64,000 nt of DNA from the NCBI RefSeq assembly GCF_046630445.1, contig NC_092335.1, positions 631,646,001-631,710,000 on the forward strand. Reading direction: 5' to 3'. The notes under the pieces were generated by a model. The model searched no databases. It was given only the letters and a program-made list of their open reading frames with translations, and was not told where the DNA came from. The stretch comes from Rutidosis leptorrhynchoides. Taxonomy: Eukaryota; Streptophyta; Magnoliopsida; Asterales; Asteraceae. Made by a program: the position numbers and the translations under genes. Shown piece after piece: positions 31,728 through 43,998 of the stretch. Positions within the stretch are counted from its first letter, which is position 1; each line of letters begins with the position of its first letter.

Positions 31728-34700
31728 TGAAATGTCCCGTTCTTATTGATTAAAAACGTTCCATATTAATTGATTTCGTTGCGAGGTTTTGACCTCTATA
31801 TGAGACGTTTTTCAAAGACTGCATTCATTTTAAAACAAACCATAACCTTTATTTCATCAATAAAGGTTTAAAAAGCTTTACGTAGATTATCAAATAATGA
31901 TAATCTAAAATATCCTGTTTACACACGACCATTACATAATGGTTTACAATACAAATATGTTACAACAAAATAAGTTTCTTGAATGCAGTTTTTACACAAT
32001 ATCATACAAGCATGGACTCCAAATCTCGTCCTTATTTAAGTATGCGACAGCGGAAGCTCTTAATAATCACCTGAGAATAAACATGCTTAAAACGTCAACA
32101 AAAATGTTGGTGAGTTATAGGTTTAACCTATATATATCAAATCATAATAATAGACCACAAGATTTCATATTTCAATACACATCCCATACATAGAGATAAA
32201 AATCATTCATATGGTGAACACCTGGTAACCGACATTAACAAGATGCATATATAAGAATATCCCCATCATTCCGGGACACCCTTCGGATATGATATAAATT
32301 TCGAAGTACTAAAGCATCCGGTACTTTGGATGGGGTTTGTTAGGCCCAATAGATCTATCTTTAGGATTCGCGTCAATTAGGGTGTCTGTTCCCTAATTCT
32401 TAGATTACCAGACTTAATAAAAAGGGGCATATTCGATTTCGATAATTCAACCATAGAATGTAGTTTCACGTACTTGTGTCTATTTTGTAAATCATTTATA
32501 AAACCTGCATGTATTCTCATCCCAAAAATATTAGATTTTAAAAGTGGGACTATTACTCACTTTCACAGATTTTTATTTCGTCGGGAAGTAAGACTTGGCC
32601 ACTGGTTGATTCACGAACCTATAACAATATATACATATATATCAAAGTATGTTCAAAATATATTTACAACACTTTTAATATATTTTGATTTTTTAAGTTT
32701 ATTAAGTCAGCTGTCCTCGTTAGTAACCTACAACTAGTTGTCCACAGTCAGATGTACATAAATAAATCGATAAATATTATCTTGAATCAATCCACGACCC
32801 AGTGTATACATATCTCAGTATTGATCACAACTCAAACTATATATATTTTGGAATCAACCTCAACCCTGTATAGCTAACTCCAACATTCACATATAGAGTG
32901 TCTATGGTTGTTCCGAAATATATATAGATGTGTCGACATGATAGGTCGAAACATTGTATACGTGTCTATGGTATCTCAAGATTACATAATATACAATACA
33001 AGTTGATTAAGTTATGGTTGGAATAGATTTGTTACCAATTTTCACGTAGCTAAAATGAGAAAAATTATCCAATCTTGTTTTACCCATAACTTCTTCATTT
33101 TAAATCCGTTTTGAGTGAATCAAATTGCTATGGTTTCATATTGAACTCTATTTTATGAATCTAAACAGAAAAAGTATAGGTTTATAGTCGGAAAAATAAG
33201 TTACAAGTCGTTTTTGTAAAGGTAGTCATTTCAGTCGAAAGAACGACGTCTAGATGACCATTTTAGAAAACATACTTCCACTTTGAGTTTAACCATAATT
33301 TTTGGATATAGTTTCATGCTCATAATAAAAATCATTTTCTCAGAATAACAACTTTTAAATCAAAGTTTATCATAGTTTTTAATTAACTAACCCAAAACAG
33401 CCCGCGGTGTTACTACGACGGCGTAAATTCGGTTTTACGGTGTTTTTCGTGTTTCCAGGTTTTAAATCATTAAGTTAGCATATCATATAGATATAGAACA
33501 TGTGTTTAGTTGATTTTAAAAGTCAAGTTAGAAGGATTAACTTTTGTTTGCGAACAAGTTTAGAATTAACTAAACTATGTTCTAGTGATTACAAGTTTAA
33601 ACCTTCGAATAAGATAGCTTTATATGTATGAATCGAATGATGTTATGAACATCATTACTACCTTCAGTTCCTTGGATAAACCTACTGGAAAAGAGAAAAA
33701 TAGATCTAGCTTTAACGGATCCTTGGATGGCTCGAAGTTCTTGAAGCAGAATCATGACAAGAAAACAAGTTCAAGTAAGATCATCACTTGAAATAAGATT
33801 GTTATAGTTATAGAAATTGAACCAAAGTTTGAATATGATTATTACCTTGTATTAGAATGATAACCTACTGTAATAAACAAAGATTTCTTGAGGTTGGATG
33901 ATCACCTTACAAGATTGGAAGTGAGCTAGCAAACTTGAAAGTATTCTTGATTTTATGTAACTAGAACTTGTAGAATTTATGAAGAACACTTAGAACTTAA
34001 AGATAGAACTTGAGAGAGATCAATTAGATGAAGAAAATTGAAGAATGAAAGTGTTTGTAGGTGTTTTTGGTCGTTGGTGTATGGATTAGATATAAAGGAT
34101 ATGTAATTTTGTTTTCATGTAAATAAGTCATGAATGATTACTCATATTTTTGTAATTTTATGAGATATTTCATGCTAGTTGCCAAATGATGGTTCCTACA
34201 TGTGTTAGGTAACTCACATGGGCTGCTAAGAGCTGATCATTGGAGTGTATATACCAATAGTACATATATCTAAAAGCAGTGTATTGTACGAGTACGAATA
34301 CGGGTGCATACGAGTAGAATTGTTGATGAAACTGAACGAGGATGTAATTGTAAACATTTTTGTTAAGTAGAAGTATTTTGATAAGTGTATTGAAGTCTTT
34401 CAAAAGTGTATAAATACATATTAAAACACTACATGTATATACATTTTAACTGAGTCGTTAAGTCATCGTTAGTCGTTGCATGTAAGTGTTGTTTTGAAAC
34501 CTTTAGGTTAACGATCTTGTTAAATGTTGTTAACCCAATGTTTATAATATCAAATGAGATTTTAAATTATTATATTATCATGATATTATCATGTATGAAT
34601 ATCTCTTAATATGATATATATACATTAAATGTCTTTACAACGATAATCGTTACATATATGTCTCGTTTAAAAATCATTAAGTTAGTAGTCTTGTTTTTAC

Positions 34701-34985
34701 ATATGTTGTTCATTGTTAATATACTTAATGATATGTTTACTTATCATAGTATCATGTTAACTATATATATGTCCATATATATGTCATCATATAGTTTTTA
34801 CAAGTTTTAACGTTCGTGAATCACCGGTCAACTTGGGTGGTCAATTGTCTATATGAAACATATTTCAATTAATCAAGTCTTAACAAGTTTGATTGCTTAA
34901 CATGTTGGAAACATTTAATCATGTAAATAACCATTTCATTTAATATATATATAAATATAAACATGGAAAAGTTCGGGTCACTACA
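31728..34985 (-). repeat. Family A 3' LTR
   Basis: 3258 bp with TG...CA ends. Internal sequence begins at 34986 with GTACCTACCCGTTAA, whose reverse complement, TTAACGGGTAGGTAC, takes the place of the polypurine tract next to the 3' LTR. Confidence 0.95.
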
Positions 34986-35020
34986 GTACCTACCCGTTAA
35001 ATAAATTTCGTCCCGAAATT

Positions 35021-36256
35021 TTAAGCAGTTGGAGGTGTTGACGAATCTTCTGGAAATAGATGCGGGTATTTCTTCTTCATCTGATCTTCACGCTCCCAGG
35101 TGAAGTCGGGTCCTCTACGAGCATTCCATCGAACCTTAACAATTGGTATCTTGTTTTGCTTAAGTCTTTTAACCTCACGATCCATTATTTCGACGGGTTC
35201 TTCGATGAATTGGAGTTTTTCGTTGATTTGGATTTCATCTAACGGAATAGTGAGATCTTCTTTAGCAAAACATTTCTTCAAATTCGAGACGTGGAAAGTG
35301 TTATGTACAGCCGCGAGTTGTTGAGGTAACTCAAGTCGGTAAGCTACTGGTCCGACACGATCAATAATCTTGAATGGTCCAATATACTTTGGATTTAATT
35401 TCCATTGTTTATCAAATTGAACAACGCCTTTACAAGGTGCAACTTTAAGCATGACCATCTCTCCAATTTCAAATTCTATATCTTTTCTTTTAATGTCAGC
35501 GTAGCTCTTTTGCCGACTTTGGGCGGTTTTCAACCGTTGTTGAATTTGGATGATCTTCTCGGTAGTTTCTTGTATAATCTCCGTACCCGTAATCTGTCTA
35601 TCCCCCACTTCACTCCAACAAATTGGAGACCTGCACTTTCTACTATAAAGTGCTTCAAACGGCGCCATCTCAATGCTTGAATGGTAGCTGTTGTTGTAGC
35701 AAAATTCTGCTAACGGTAGATGTCGATCCCAACTGTTTCCGAAATCAATAACACATGCTCGTAGCATGTCTTCAAGCGTTTGTATCGTCCTTTCGCTCTG
35801 CCCATCAGTTTGTGGATGATAGGCAGTACTCATGTCTAGACGAGTTCCTAATGCTTGCTGTAATGTCTGCCAGAATCTTGAAATAAATCTGCCATCCCTA
35901 TCAGAGATAATAGAGATTGGTATTCCATGTCTGGAGATGACTTCCTTCAAATACAGTCGTGCTAACTTCTCCATCTTGTCATCTTCTCTTATTGGTAGGA
36001 AGTGTGCTGCTTTGGTGAGACGATCAACTATTACCCAAATAGTATCAAAACCACTTGCAGTCCTTGGCAATTTAGTGATGAAATCCATGGTAATGTTTTC
36101 CCATTTCCATTCCGGGATTTCGGGTTGTTGAAGTAGACCTGATGGTTTCTGATTCTTAGCTTTGACCTTAGAACACGTCAAACATTCTCCTACGTATTTA
36201 GCAACATCGGCTTTCATACCCGGCCACCAAAAATGTTTCTTGAGATCCTTGTACAT
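35021..36256 (-). CDS. Family A integrase with chromodomain-like tail (fossil)
   Basis: A 411-residue open stretch. The HHCC zinc motif is partly present ([20 protein letters not shown]). The rve core has Asp in DFITKLPRT and [15 protein letters not shown], Asp in [15 protein letters not shown] and Glu in [10 protein letters not shown]. The C-terminal GPY region ([20 protein letters not shown]) is followed by a chromodomain-like end ([19 protein letters not shown]). It inserts cDNA, and the chromodomain type of tail is known to target heterochromatin in related elements. Confidence 0.92.
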   Translation of the reverse strand: MYKDLKKHFWWPGMKADVAKYVGECLTCSKVKAKNQKPSGLLQQPEIPEWKWENITMDFITKLPRTASGFDTIWVIVDRLTKAAHFLPIREDDKMEKLARLYLKEVISRHGIPISIISDRDGRFISRFWQTLQQALGTRLDMSTAYHPQTDGQSERTIQTLEDMLRACVIDFGNSWDRHLPLAEFCYNNSYHSSIEMAPFEALYSRKCRSPICWSEVGDRQITGTEIIQETTEKIIQIQQRLKTAQSRQKSYADIKRKDIEFEIGEMVMLKVAPCKGVVQFDKQWKLNPKYIGPFKIIDRVGPVAYRLELPQQLAAVHNTFHVSNLKKCFAKEDLTIPLDEIQINEKLQFIEEPVEIMDREVKRLKQNKIPIVKVRWNARRGPDFTWEREDQMKKKYPHLFPEDSSTPPTA

Positions 36257-36280
36257 CTTCCCCGTTCCAGGATGTATTGA

Positions 36281-37000
36281 TTATCTGGTTTTATGAGCTT
36301 CTCTAAGTACCATTTCTCTCATATCTCCAAATTTTGGTACCCAAATCCTTTCAGCCCTATACCGGGTTCCGTCTTCCCGAATATTAAGATGCTTCTCCGA
36401 TCCTTTGGGTATTTCATCCTTTAAATTTCCCTCTTTTAAAACTCCTTGTTGCGCCTCCTTTATTTGAGTAGTAAGGTTATTATGAATCATTATATTCATA
36501 GATTTTACTCGAATGGGTTCTCTGTCCTTCCTGCTCAAGGCACCGGCTACCGCATTTGCCTTTCCCGGGTGGTAACGAATCTCAAAGTCGTAATCATTCA
36601 ATAATTCAATCCACCTACGCTACCTCATATTCAGTTGTTTCTGATTAAATATGTGTTGAAGACTTTTGTGGTCGGTATATATAACACTTTTGACCCCATA
36701 TAAGTAGTGCCTCCAAGTCTTTAATGCAAAAACAACCGTGCCTAATTCCAAATCATGCGTCGTATAATTTTGCTCGTGAATCTTCAATTGTCTAGACGCA
36801 TAAGCAATCACCTTCGTTCGTTGCATTAATACACAACCGAGACCTTGCTTTGATGCATCACAATAAATTACAAAATCATCATTCCCTTCAGGCAATGACA
36901 ATATAGGTGCCGTAGTTAGCTTTTTCTTCAATAACTGAAACGCTTTCTCTTGTTCATCATTCCATTCAAATTTCTTCCCTTTATGCGTTAATGCAGTCAA
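36281..37000 (-). CDS. Family A RNase H region (fossil)
   Basis: The minus strand encodes the RT connection and RNase [52 protein letters not shown], then [16 protein letters not shown] leading to the integrase zinc region. The domain order is that of Ty3/gypsy pol. The region is interrupted. Confidence 0.88.
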
Positions 37001-37075
37001 GGGTTTTGCTATTCTGGAAAAGTCTTGGATGAACCTTCTGTAGTAACCAGCTAGTCCTAAAAACTGGCATATGTG

Positions 37076-38732
37076 TTATGGAGTTTTTGGGGTTTCCCAC
37101 TTTTCGACAGTTTCTATCTTTGCCGGATCCACCTTAATACCTTCTTTGTTCATTATGTGACCGAGGAATTGAACTTCTTCCAACCAAAATGCACACTTTG
37201 AAAACTTAGCGTACAATTCTTCCTTCCTCAATACTTCTAACACCTTTCTCAAATGTTCACCGTGTTCTTGGTCATTCTTTGAGTAAATAAGTATGTCATC
37301 AATGAAAACAATAACAAACTTATCAAGGTATGGTCCACACACTCGGTTCATAAGGTCCATGAACACAGCTGGTGCATTAGTTAAACCAAACGGCATGACC
37401 ATAAACTCGTAATGACCGTAACGTGTTCTGAAAGCAGTCTTTGGAATATCATCTTCTTTCACCCGCATTTGATGATACCCGGAACGTAAGTCAATCTTTG
37501 AATAAACAGACGAGCCTTGTAGTTGATCAAATAAGTCATCGATTCTCGGTAGTGGGTAGCGGTTCTTGATGGTAAGTTTGTTCAACTCTCGGTAGTCGAT
37601 ACACAACCTGAATGTACCATCTTTCTTCTTGACAAACAAAACAGGAGCTCCCCAAGGTGATGTGCTTGGTCGAATGAAACCACGCTCTAAAAGTTCTTGT
37701 AATTGGCTTTGCAGTTCTTTCATCTCGCTGGGTGCGAGTCTGTAAGGAGCACGAGCTATTGGTGCAGCTCCCGGTACAAGATCTATTTGAAATTCAACGG
37801 ATCGATGTGGGGATAATCCCGGTAATTCTTTCGGAAATACATCGGGAAATTCTTTTGCAATGGGAACATCATTGATGCTCTTTTCTTCAGTTTGTACTTT
37901 CTCGAAGTGTGCTAGAACAGCATAGCAACCTTTTCTTATTAGTTTTTGTGCCTTCAAATTACTAATAAGATGTAGCTTCGTGTTTCCCTTTTCTCCGTAC
38001 ACCATTAAGGGTTTTCCTTTTTCTCGTATAATGCGAATTGCATTTTTGTAACAAACGATCTCTGCTTTCACTTCTTTCAACCAGTCCATACCGATTATCA
38101 CATCAAAACTCCCTAACTCTACTGGTATCAAATCAATCTTAAATGTTTCGCTAACCAGTTTAATTTCTCGATTCCGACATATATTATCTGCTGAAATTAA
38201 TTTACCATTTGCTAATCCGAGTAAAAATTTACTATCCAAAGGCGTCAATGGACAACTTAATTTAGCACAAAAATCTCTACTCATATAGCTTCTATCTGCA
38301 CCCGAATCAAATAAAACGTAAGCAGATTTATTGTCAATAAGAAACGTACCCGTAACAAGCTCCGGGTCTTCCTGTGCCTCTGCCGTATTAATATTGAAAA
38401 CTCTTCCGTGGCCTTGTCCATTCGTGTTCTCCTGGTTCGGGCAATTTCTAATAATGTGGCCCGGTTTTCCACATTTATAACAAACTACATTGGCATAACT
38501 TGCTCCGACACTACTTGCTCCGCCATTACTCGTTCCAACACCATTTGTTCCTTTCGTTCTATTAACCCCTGGTCCGTAGACCTCACACTTCGCCGCGCTA
38601 TGACCATTTCTTTTACACTTGTTGCAAAATTTGGTGCAGAACCCCGAGTGATACTTTTCACACCTTTGGCATAGCTGCTTCTGATTGTTGTTGTTGTTGC
38701 GATTATTATTGTTGTTGGGATGATTGTTGTAG

Positions 38733-38788
<56 letters not shown>

Positions 38789-39448
38789 GGGCCGTTTGTT
38801 GTAGTTGCGATTGATGTTGCGATTGTTGGGATAATTGTTGCGATTATTGTTGTAATTGCTGTTGTTGTTGTATTGGTGATTCTTATCACCGTTTTCCTCC
38901 CACTTTCTTTTGACTTGCTTCACATTGGCCTCTTCAGCAGTCTGTTCTTTAATTCTTTCTTCAATCTGGTTCACTAGTTTGTGAGCCATTCTACATGCCT
39001 GTTGTATGGAGGCGGGCTCGTGTGAACTTATATCTTCTTGGATTCTTTCCGGTAATCCTTTAACAAACGCGTCGATCTTCTCTTCCTCATCTTCGAATGC
39101 TCCCGGACACAATAGGCACAATTCTGTGAATCGTCTTTCGTACGTGGTAATATCAAATCCTTGGGTTCGTAACCCTCTAAGTTCTGTCTTGAGCTTATTG
39201 ACCTCGGTTCTGGGACGGTACTTCTCGTTCATCAAGTGCTTGAATGCTGACCACGGTAGTGCGTACGCATCGTCTTGTCCCATTTGCTCTAGATAGGTAT
39301 TCCACCATGTTAACACAGAACCTGTGAAGGTATGCGTAGCGTACTTCACTTTGTCCTCTTTAGTACACTTACTTATGACAAACACCGATTCGACCTTCTC
39401 GGTCCACCGTTTCAATCCGATCGGTCCTTCGGTTCCATCAAATTCCAA
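37076..39448 (-). CDS. Family A gag, protease and reverse transcriptase (fossil)
   Basis: A 790-residue open stretch. Gag: capsid-type region ([34 protein letters not shown]), a long Asn run (about 19 codons, AAC repeats), two zinc knuckles ([12 protein letters not shown] and [14 protein letters not shown]). Protease: [83 protein letters not shown] and the catalytic FIDDILIYS. The gag start codon probably lies at about 39622 (MAPTTRHTV). Confidence 0.93.
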
Positions 39449-39760
39449 AGGTTTGCAGACAGTGAATTCTTTGTAGGTGCATCCTACACGATTTCCTGTA
39501 CTGCTAGATCCAAGGTTATTGTTGGTATGTAACGCAGCCTATACTGCGGCTATGTTTGAAGCTAGAAAAGTACGGAATTCCTCTTCATTCATATTCACGG
39601 TGTGTCGAGTAGTCGGTGCCATTTCTTTCAAAATAGTCAAATGGAACAAGTTAATCATACATAATATTAAGAGTAGTTAATAGTATTTCGTAGCATAATA
39701 TGAACTCATTTATAAAAGCTTTTTCTTCATATTAGCGTTTTATAAGTTTAAATTCGGGTA

Positions 39761-39775
39761 GTACCTACCCGTTAA
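39761..39775 (-). promoter_or_regulatory. Internal copy of the 3' polypurine-tract motif
   Basis: GTACCTACCCGTTAA here is identical to the 15 bp next to the 3' LTR at 34986-35000 and to those at 43999-44013 in family B. It lies between gag and the F-box frame. It is part of a small palindrome (CGGGTAGTACCTACCCG). It could be a central polypurine tract or the scar of a recombination that brought in the upstream frames. Confidence 0.5.
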
Positions 39776-39975
39776 GTTCATACTTAGTAGCTAATATACA
39801 ATTCAACTAATACAATTCTATATGAAAAACTGATTATAATAATATTTCGCGTTCAAACTTTTATACAATATTTTACAAACTTACAATACCGCTTATTTTA
39901 CATAAAGCATGAAATATAGCACACAATAACTTTGATACAAGATAGTTGTGAAGATAATTCTAGCTAGTACACAAG

Positions 39976-40647
39976 TCATTCAGCAAAGGCAATAAAGACA
40001 CGTAATTCATACGTCCAGAAACAAGTCATGCATTCTGGTTTTACTAGGACTACTTCCCATCCTTGGTCTTGTGGAACATAACCGTTATGGCCGTTGATAA
40101 GACAGCGTGTTGTAACGTCGTCAAAGGGACGAGGGTTACGTAATGTCCAACAGTCCCGTAACAATCTAAAAACCTCATTTCTTACCCCAATTACCGACTC
40201 CGTCACTTGTGAGAACGTTTTGTTTAATAGTTGTAGCCCGATGTTCTTGTTCTCACTTTGGTGAGAAGCGAACATTAATAATCCGTAAGCATAACATGCT
40301 TCTTTATGTTGCATGTTAGCTGCTTTTTCTAAATCACGAAGTCCAATATTCGGATATATTGAGTCAAAATAATTTCTTAACCCATTGCGTAAAATAGCAT
40401 TTGGGTTCCCCGCAATATATGCGTCAAAGTAAATACATCGTAACTTATGAATTTCCCAATGTGATATCCCCCATCTTTCGAACGAAAGCCTTTTATAAAC
40501 CAAGGCATTCTTGGAACGTTCTTCGAATGTCTTACAAACTGATCTCGCCTTAAATAGTTGTGCCGAAGAATTCTGACCGACTCTAGACAAGATTTCATCA
40601 ATCAAGTCTCTGGGTAGGTCTCTTAAAATATTGGGTTGTCTATCCAT
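39976..40647 (-). CDS. F-box protein carried inside the family A retrotransposon
   Basis: A complete 223-residue frame with ATG start and no introns. The first 50 residues form an F-box (LRDLPRDLIDEILSRVG, SVCKTFEE, LVYKRLSFERW), which in plants docks substrates to SCF ubiquitin ligases through SKP1. The middle has the Sel1-like pattern of the plant At2g35280/At1g67623-type family (AYIAGNPNAILRNGLRNYFD, DLEKAANMQHKEACYAYGLL). The C-terminus keeps a Cys-containing end (PECMTCFWTYEL). The gene lies in the sense direction of the element, between its leader and gag, at the place of an extra ORF. The intronless, open state suggests capture of a host mRNA or an intronless host gene. Whether it is expressed is unknown. 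Confidence 0.85.
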   Translation of the reverse strand: MDRQPNILRDLPRDLIDEILSRVGQNSSAQLFKARSVCKTFEERSKNALVYKRLSFERWGISHWEIHKLRCIYFDAYIAGNPNAILRNGLRNYFDSIYPNIGLRDLEKAANMQHKEACYAYGLLMFASHQSENKNIGLQLLNKTFSQVTESVIGVRNEVFRLLRDCWTLRNPRPFDDVTTRCLINGHNGYVPQDQGWEVVLVKPECMTCFWTYELRVFIAFAE

Positions 40648-41020
40648 TTTGTGTTTTTATACTGTAAAATAGACAAGAGTTAGATTTATAAAAAAAAATA
40701 CTTATTAATACAAGCAATTTTTACATATATCATAAAGCATAAGCACACTATATTACATATATTACACCACACGAATACAACTATCTTATTCCGACTCGCT
40801 TGTTTCTTCTTCTTTGGTTTTGGTTCATTTTGCCAAGTTTCTAGGGATATATGATGTTCCCCTAATACGAGCCGTCGTTTTCCACATTGGTTTAGAAAAA
40901 CCTGGTGGTTTAGAGGTTCTCGGGTCATTGTTACAACTTAAGGACTTCGAGGGTTGACGATACATATAAAGTTCATCGGGGTTGGAATTAGATTTCTCTA
41001 TTTTTATGCCCTTTCCCTTA

Positions 41021-41395
41021 TTATTTTCTTGTCTTTTTAAATTCAGTTGGGGTAATTTCTATAACATCATCGGAATTCTCGTCGGAATCCGATTCATCGG
41101 AGAATTGGTAATCCTCCCAATATTTTGCTTCCTTGGCGAAAACACCATTGACCATAATTAACCTTGGTCGGTTGGTTGAGGATTTTCTTTTACTTAACCG
41201 TTTTATTATTTCCCCCACCGGTTCTATTTCCTCCTCCGGTTCCTCCTCTTCCGGTTCTGATTCTTCTTCCGGTTCTGACTCTTCTTCCGGTTCCTCTTCG
41301 GGAACTTGTGAATCAGTCCACGAATCATTCCAATTTACATTTGACTCTTCATTATTATTAGGTGAGTCAATGAGACTTATTCTAGAGGTAGACAT
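41021..41395 (-). CDS. Acidic leader frame of the family A element
   Basis: A 124-residue open frame with ATG start, about 200 nt after the primer-binding site in element sense. Residues 1-30 are Ser/Asn-rich. Residues about 34-62 are almost pure Glu/Pro/Ser repeats (EEEPEEESEPEEESEPEEEE), followed by a basic stretch (KRLSKRKSSTNRPR), a second acidic patch and KKTRK at the end. No known domain. The low-complexity acidic-basic design resembles chromatin-associated or disordered linker proteins. It shares its position and Ser-rich start with the 182-residue frame of family B (46750-47298). Confidence 0.6.
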   Translation of the reverse strand: MSTSRISLIDSPNNNEESNVNWNDSWTDSQVPEEEPEEESEPEEESEPEEEEPEEEIEPVGEIIKRLSKRKSSTNRPRLIMVNGVFAKEAKYWEDYQFSDESDSDENSDDVIEITPTEFKKTRK

Positions 41396-41600
41396 CTATC
41401 ACATAATATCAAACGCGTTAAGAGATTAATATATCACATAATATTCACATGTTAAAAATATATAGTTTCCAACAAAATTTGTTAAGCAATCATTTTTCAA
41501 GTAAATACGGTCGAAGTCCAGACTCACTAATGCATCCTAACAAACTCGATAAGACACACTAATGCAAAATTCTGGTTCTCTAAGACCAACGCTCGGATAC

Positions 41601-42920
41601 TGTGACGATCGCTCCAAATCCATATGGACGAACACGTCATTCATTGATTTCATTGCGAGGTATTTGACCTCTATGTGATACATTTTGTAACATTGCATTC
41701 GTTTGAAAAGGTATTTCATAAATGAATATATAAATTCCAGGTTTTTTTTACATCTGATGATTTCTACGTATAGACAATCACCATTTAAATGGTTTACAAT
41801 AATACATCTGTTGACAATACAGTCAAAATAAGATACATGGTAATGGTTTGATGAATGCAAGTTTCTTGTATATAGCATGTATGACTCCAAGCACATAACT
41901 TGTATCACGTATGAGCAAACAGCGGAAGACTTCTAGAAACCTGAGAATAAACATGCTTCAAGTGTCAACACAAAGGTTGGTGAGTTCATAGTTTTAATAT
42001 TACACATAATCCGTATATCAATGTGGATTACAAAAGTTCAGTTGTTTTATTCAAAACGTTTATCATTATGTTTTAAATAAAAGGTGGATCACAAGATTTC
42101 AGTTGTTTCATCCGAAACGTTTATCAATAGGTTTTACATAAAAGGTGGATCACAAGATTTCAGTTGTTTCATCCGAAACGTTTATCAATCGGTTCTACAA
42201 AATTGAGCACCCTGGTAACTAAACTTTAATGCTTATATAATTTGTACCCTTTGTATAATCATCTTAATAATACACGCAAACCAACGTGTACGCTTCTCAA
42301 ATAGCATACGTCCGTTAAAAGGCTAGTGCTCTAGCTCGGACGGGGATATCAAGCCCTATGGATCCATATACTACTACTCGCGCCCACCAGTTCTTATAAC
42401 TGGCAGTTACTAGTTACCAAAGCTAAGGGATTTTCGGTTCAAACTCAGTGTAGAATTTAGTATGTACTTGTATCCATTGCGTTTAAAATAAAGTGCATGT
42501 ATTCTCAGCCCAAAAATATAGATTGCAAAAGCAATTAAAAAGGGAGCAATGAAACTCACGCATATAAATATTGTATATCGGTTAATAAAGCATTTGCATG
42601 TATTCTCAGCCCAAAAATATATATAAAAAGGGAGCAAATGAAACTCACTGTTTAATATTGATATACAATATTGCAGGAAAGCACGTAGACGCATCGGAGA
42701 TGATAAACACGAGGTTTGATTCACAAAAAAATACCCCCGAACATTACCCATAACCTCCTTGGCAATAACCCATAATTTCCTTAGCTCTAGCTTGCTCGAA
42801 AACTCATTTTGAAAATTACTTGGACAGCACCCCGTCGTAATATTTGATGTACATTATTATTTTTGTATCGCAAAAATAATAACACTAAATAAAAAAAATA
42901 ATAAGATTAATAATAATCTT

Positions 42921-42969
<49 letters not shown>

Positions 42970-43998
42970 TAAATAATAAATAAAATAAATACGGAGTAAT
43001 ATGTATGTGTGTGTTTTTTTTTTTCTTTACTCGGCAGAAAATGTTGCAATTTATAGAACCTGGCCTGAAATCTGGAGTCATGCGACTCGCATGGAAATGG
43101 CCTTCTGGCCATGCGACTCGCATGAGGACCAGGGACAGCTCACATTGTTTTGGCTCATAGCTTGTCGACATAATATAAAATAAATATATAATATATATAA
43201 TTTAAATAATTAATTATATATTATATTAAATTCACATGCATAGTTGACTTGTAACTTTTGTTCCGATAAGTCGTACGTTGTTACTTGACTTATGTCCCGG
43301 TTCCGGTTTCTCGAATGTCCTTTCGTACGCTGAGAAAACTTGCATTTTACATTTCGTGACTCGTACCTTTGTTAAAATATAGCCTTAAATTATTCCTAAA
43401 CTATACCACTCAAAGTATATCTTAAACTTTCGAGTATTTTGGTCATTTACTTCTATAAATCATCGTCTCACTATTTGTTAAAATACATTTTTAAAATAGT
43501 GTTTTACTGTAGCAAAGTCAATTTTTACTGTAGCATTTCACTGTAGCAAAGTCAATTTTACTGTAGCAAATAGTGATTTTCGAAAACACTGTAGCATTTT
43601 GGGTACTGTAGCAATTTGAAAATACTTTATCAAATTAGTGTTTTACTGGTTCATCTTAAACGTTTTAGTTAACTTATCTAAATATCAATCAAATCAATAA
43701 TCGAATGTTACTATCGTTTACTAAATAACTTGAAATCATATATATTTAATTAGATATATAAACCAATAAGTTTAATGTACGGTATTATGCAATTAAAACT
43801 TTGTTACGTTTTCAAGTTATAGTATATATATGTATCTATTTACATATAATTGTTCGCGAATCGTTGAGAAAATCGAAGGGTACTTGAATAGTTCAAAAAT
43901 TTTGAGATTCAGTTTTACAGACTTTGTTTATCGTGTCGAAATCATTAATCCTTTAAAGATTAAGTTTAAATTTAGTCGCAAATTTTCGGGTCATTACA
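41601..43998 (-). repeat. Family B 3' LTR
   Basis: 2398 bp, TGTGACGATC ... GGGTCATTACA on the plus strand. It contains a (TAA)n tract at about 42917-42970, six ACTGTAGCA motifs at 43505-43612, and a paired ATGCGACTCGCATG motif at 43079-43125. Confidence 0.95.

Noticed and set aside
38720-38977. Poly-Val and poly-Thr frames opposite the gag Asn run
   Set aside because: Shadows of the AAC repeat that encodes the Asn run in gag.
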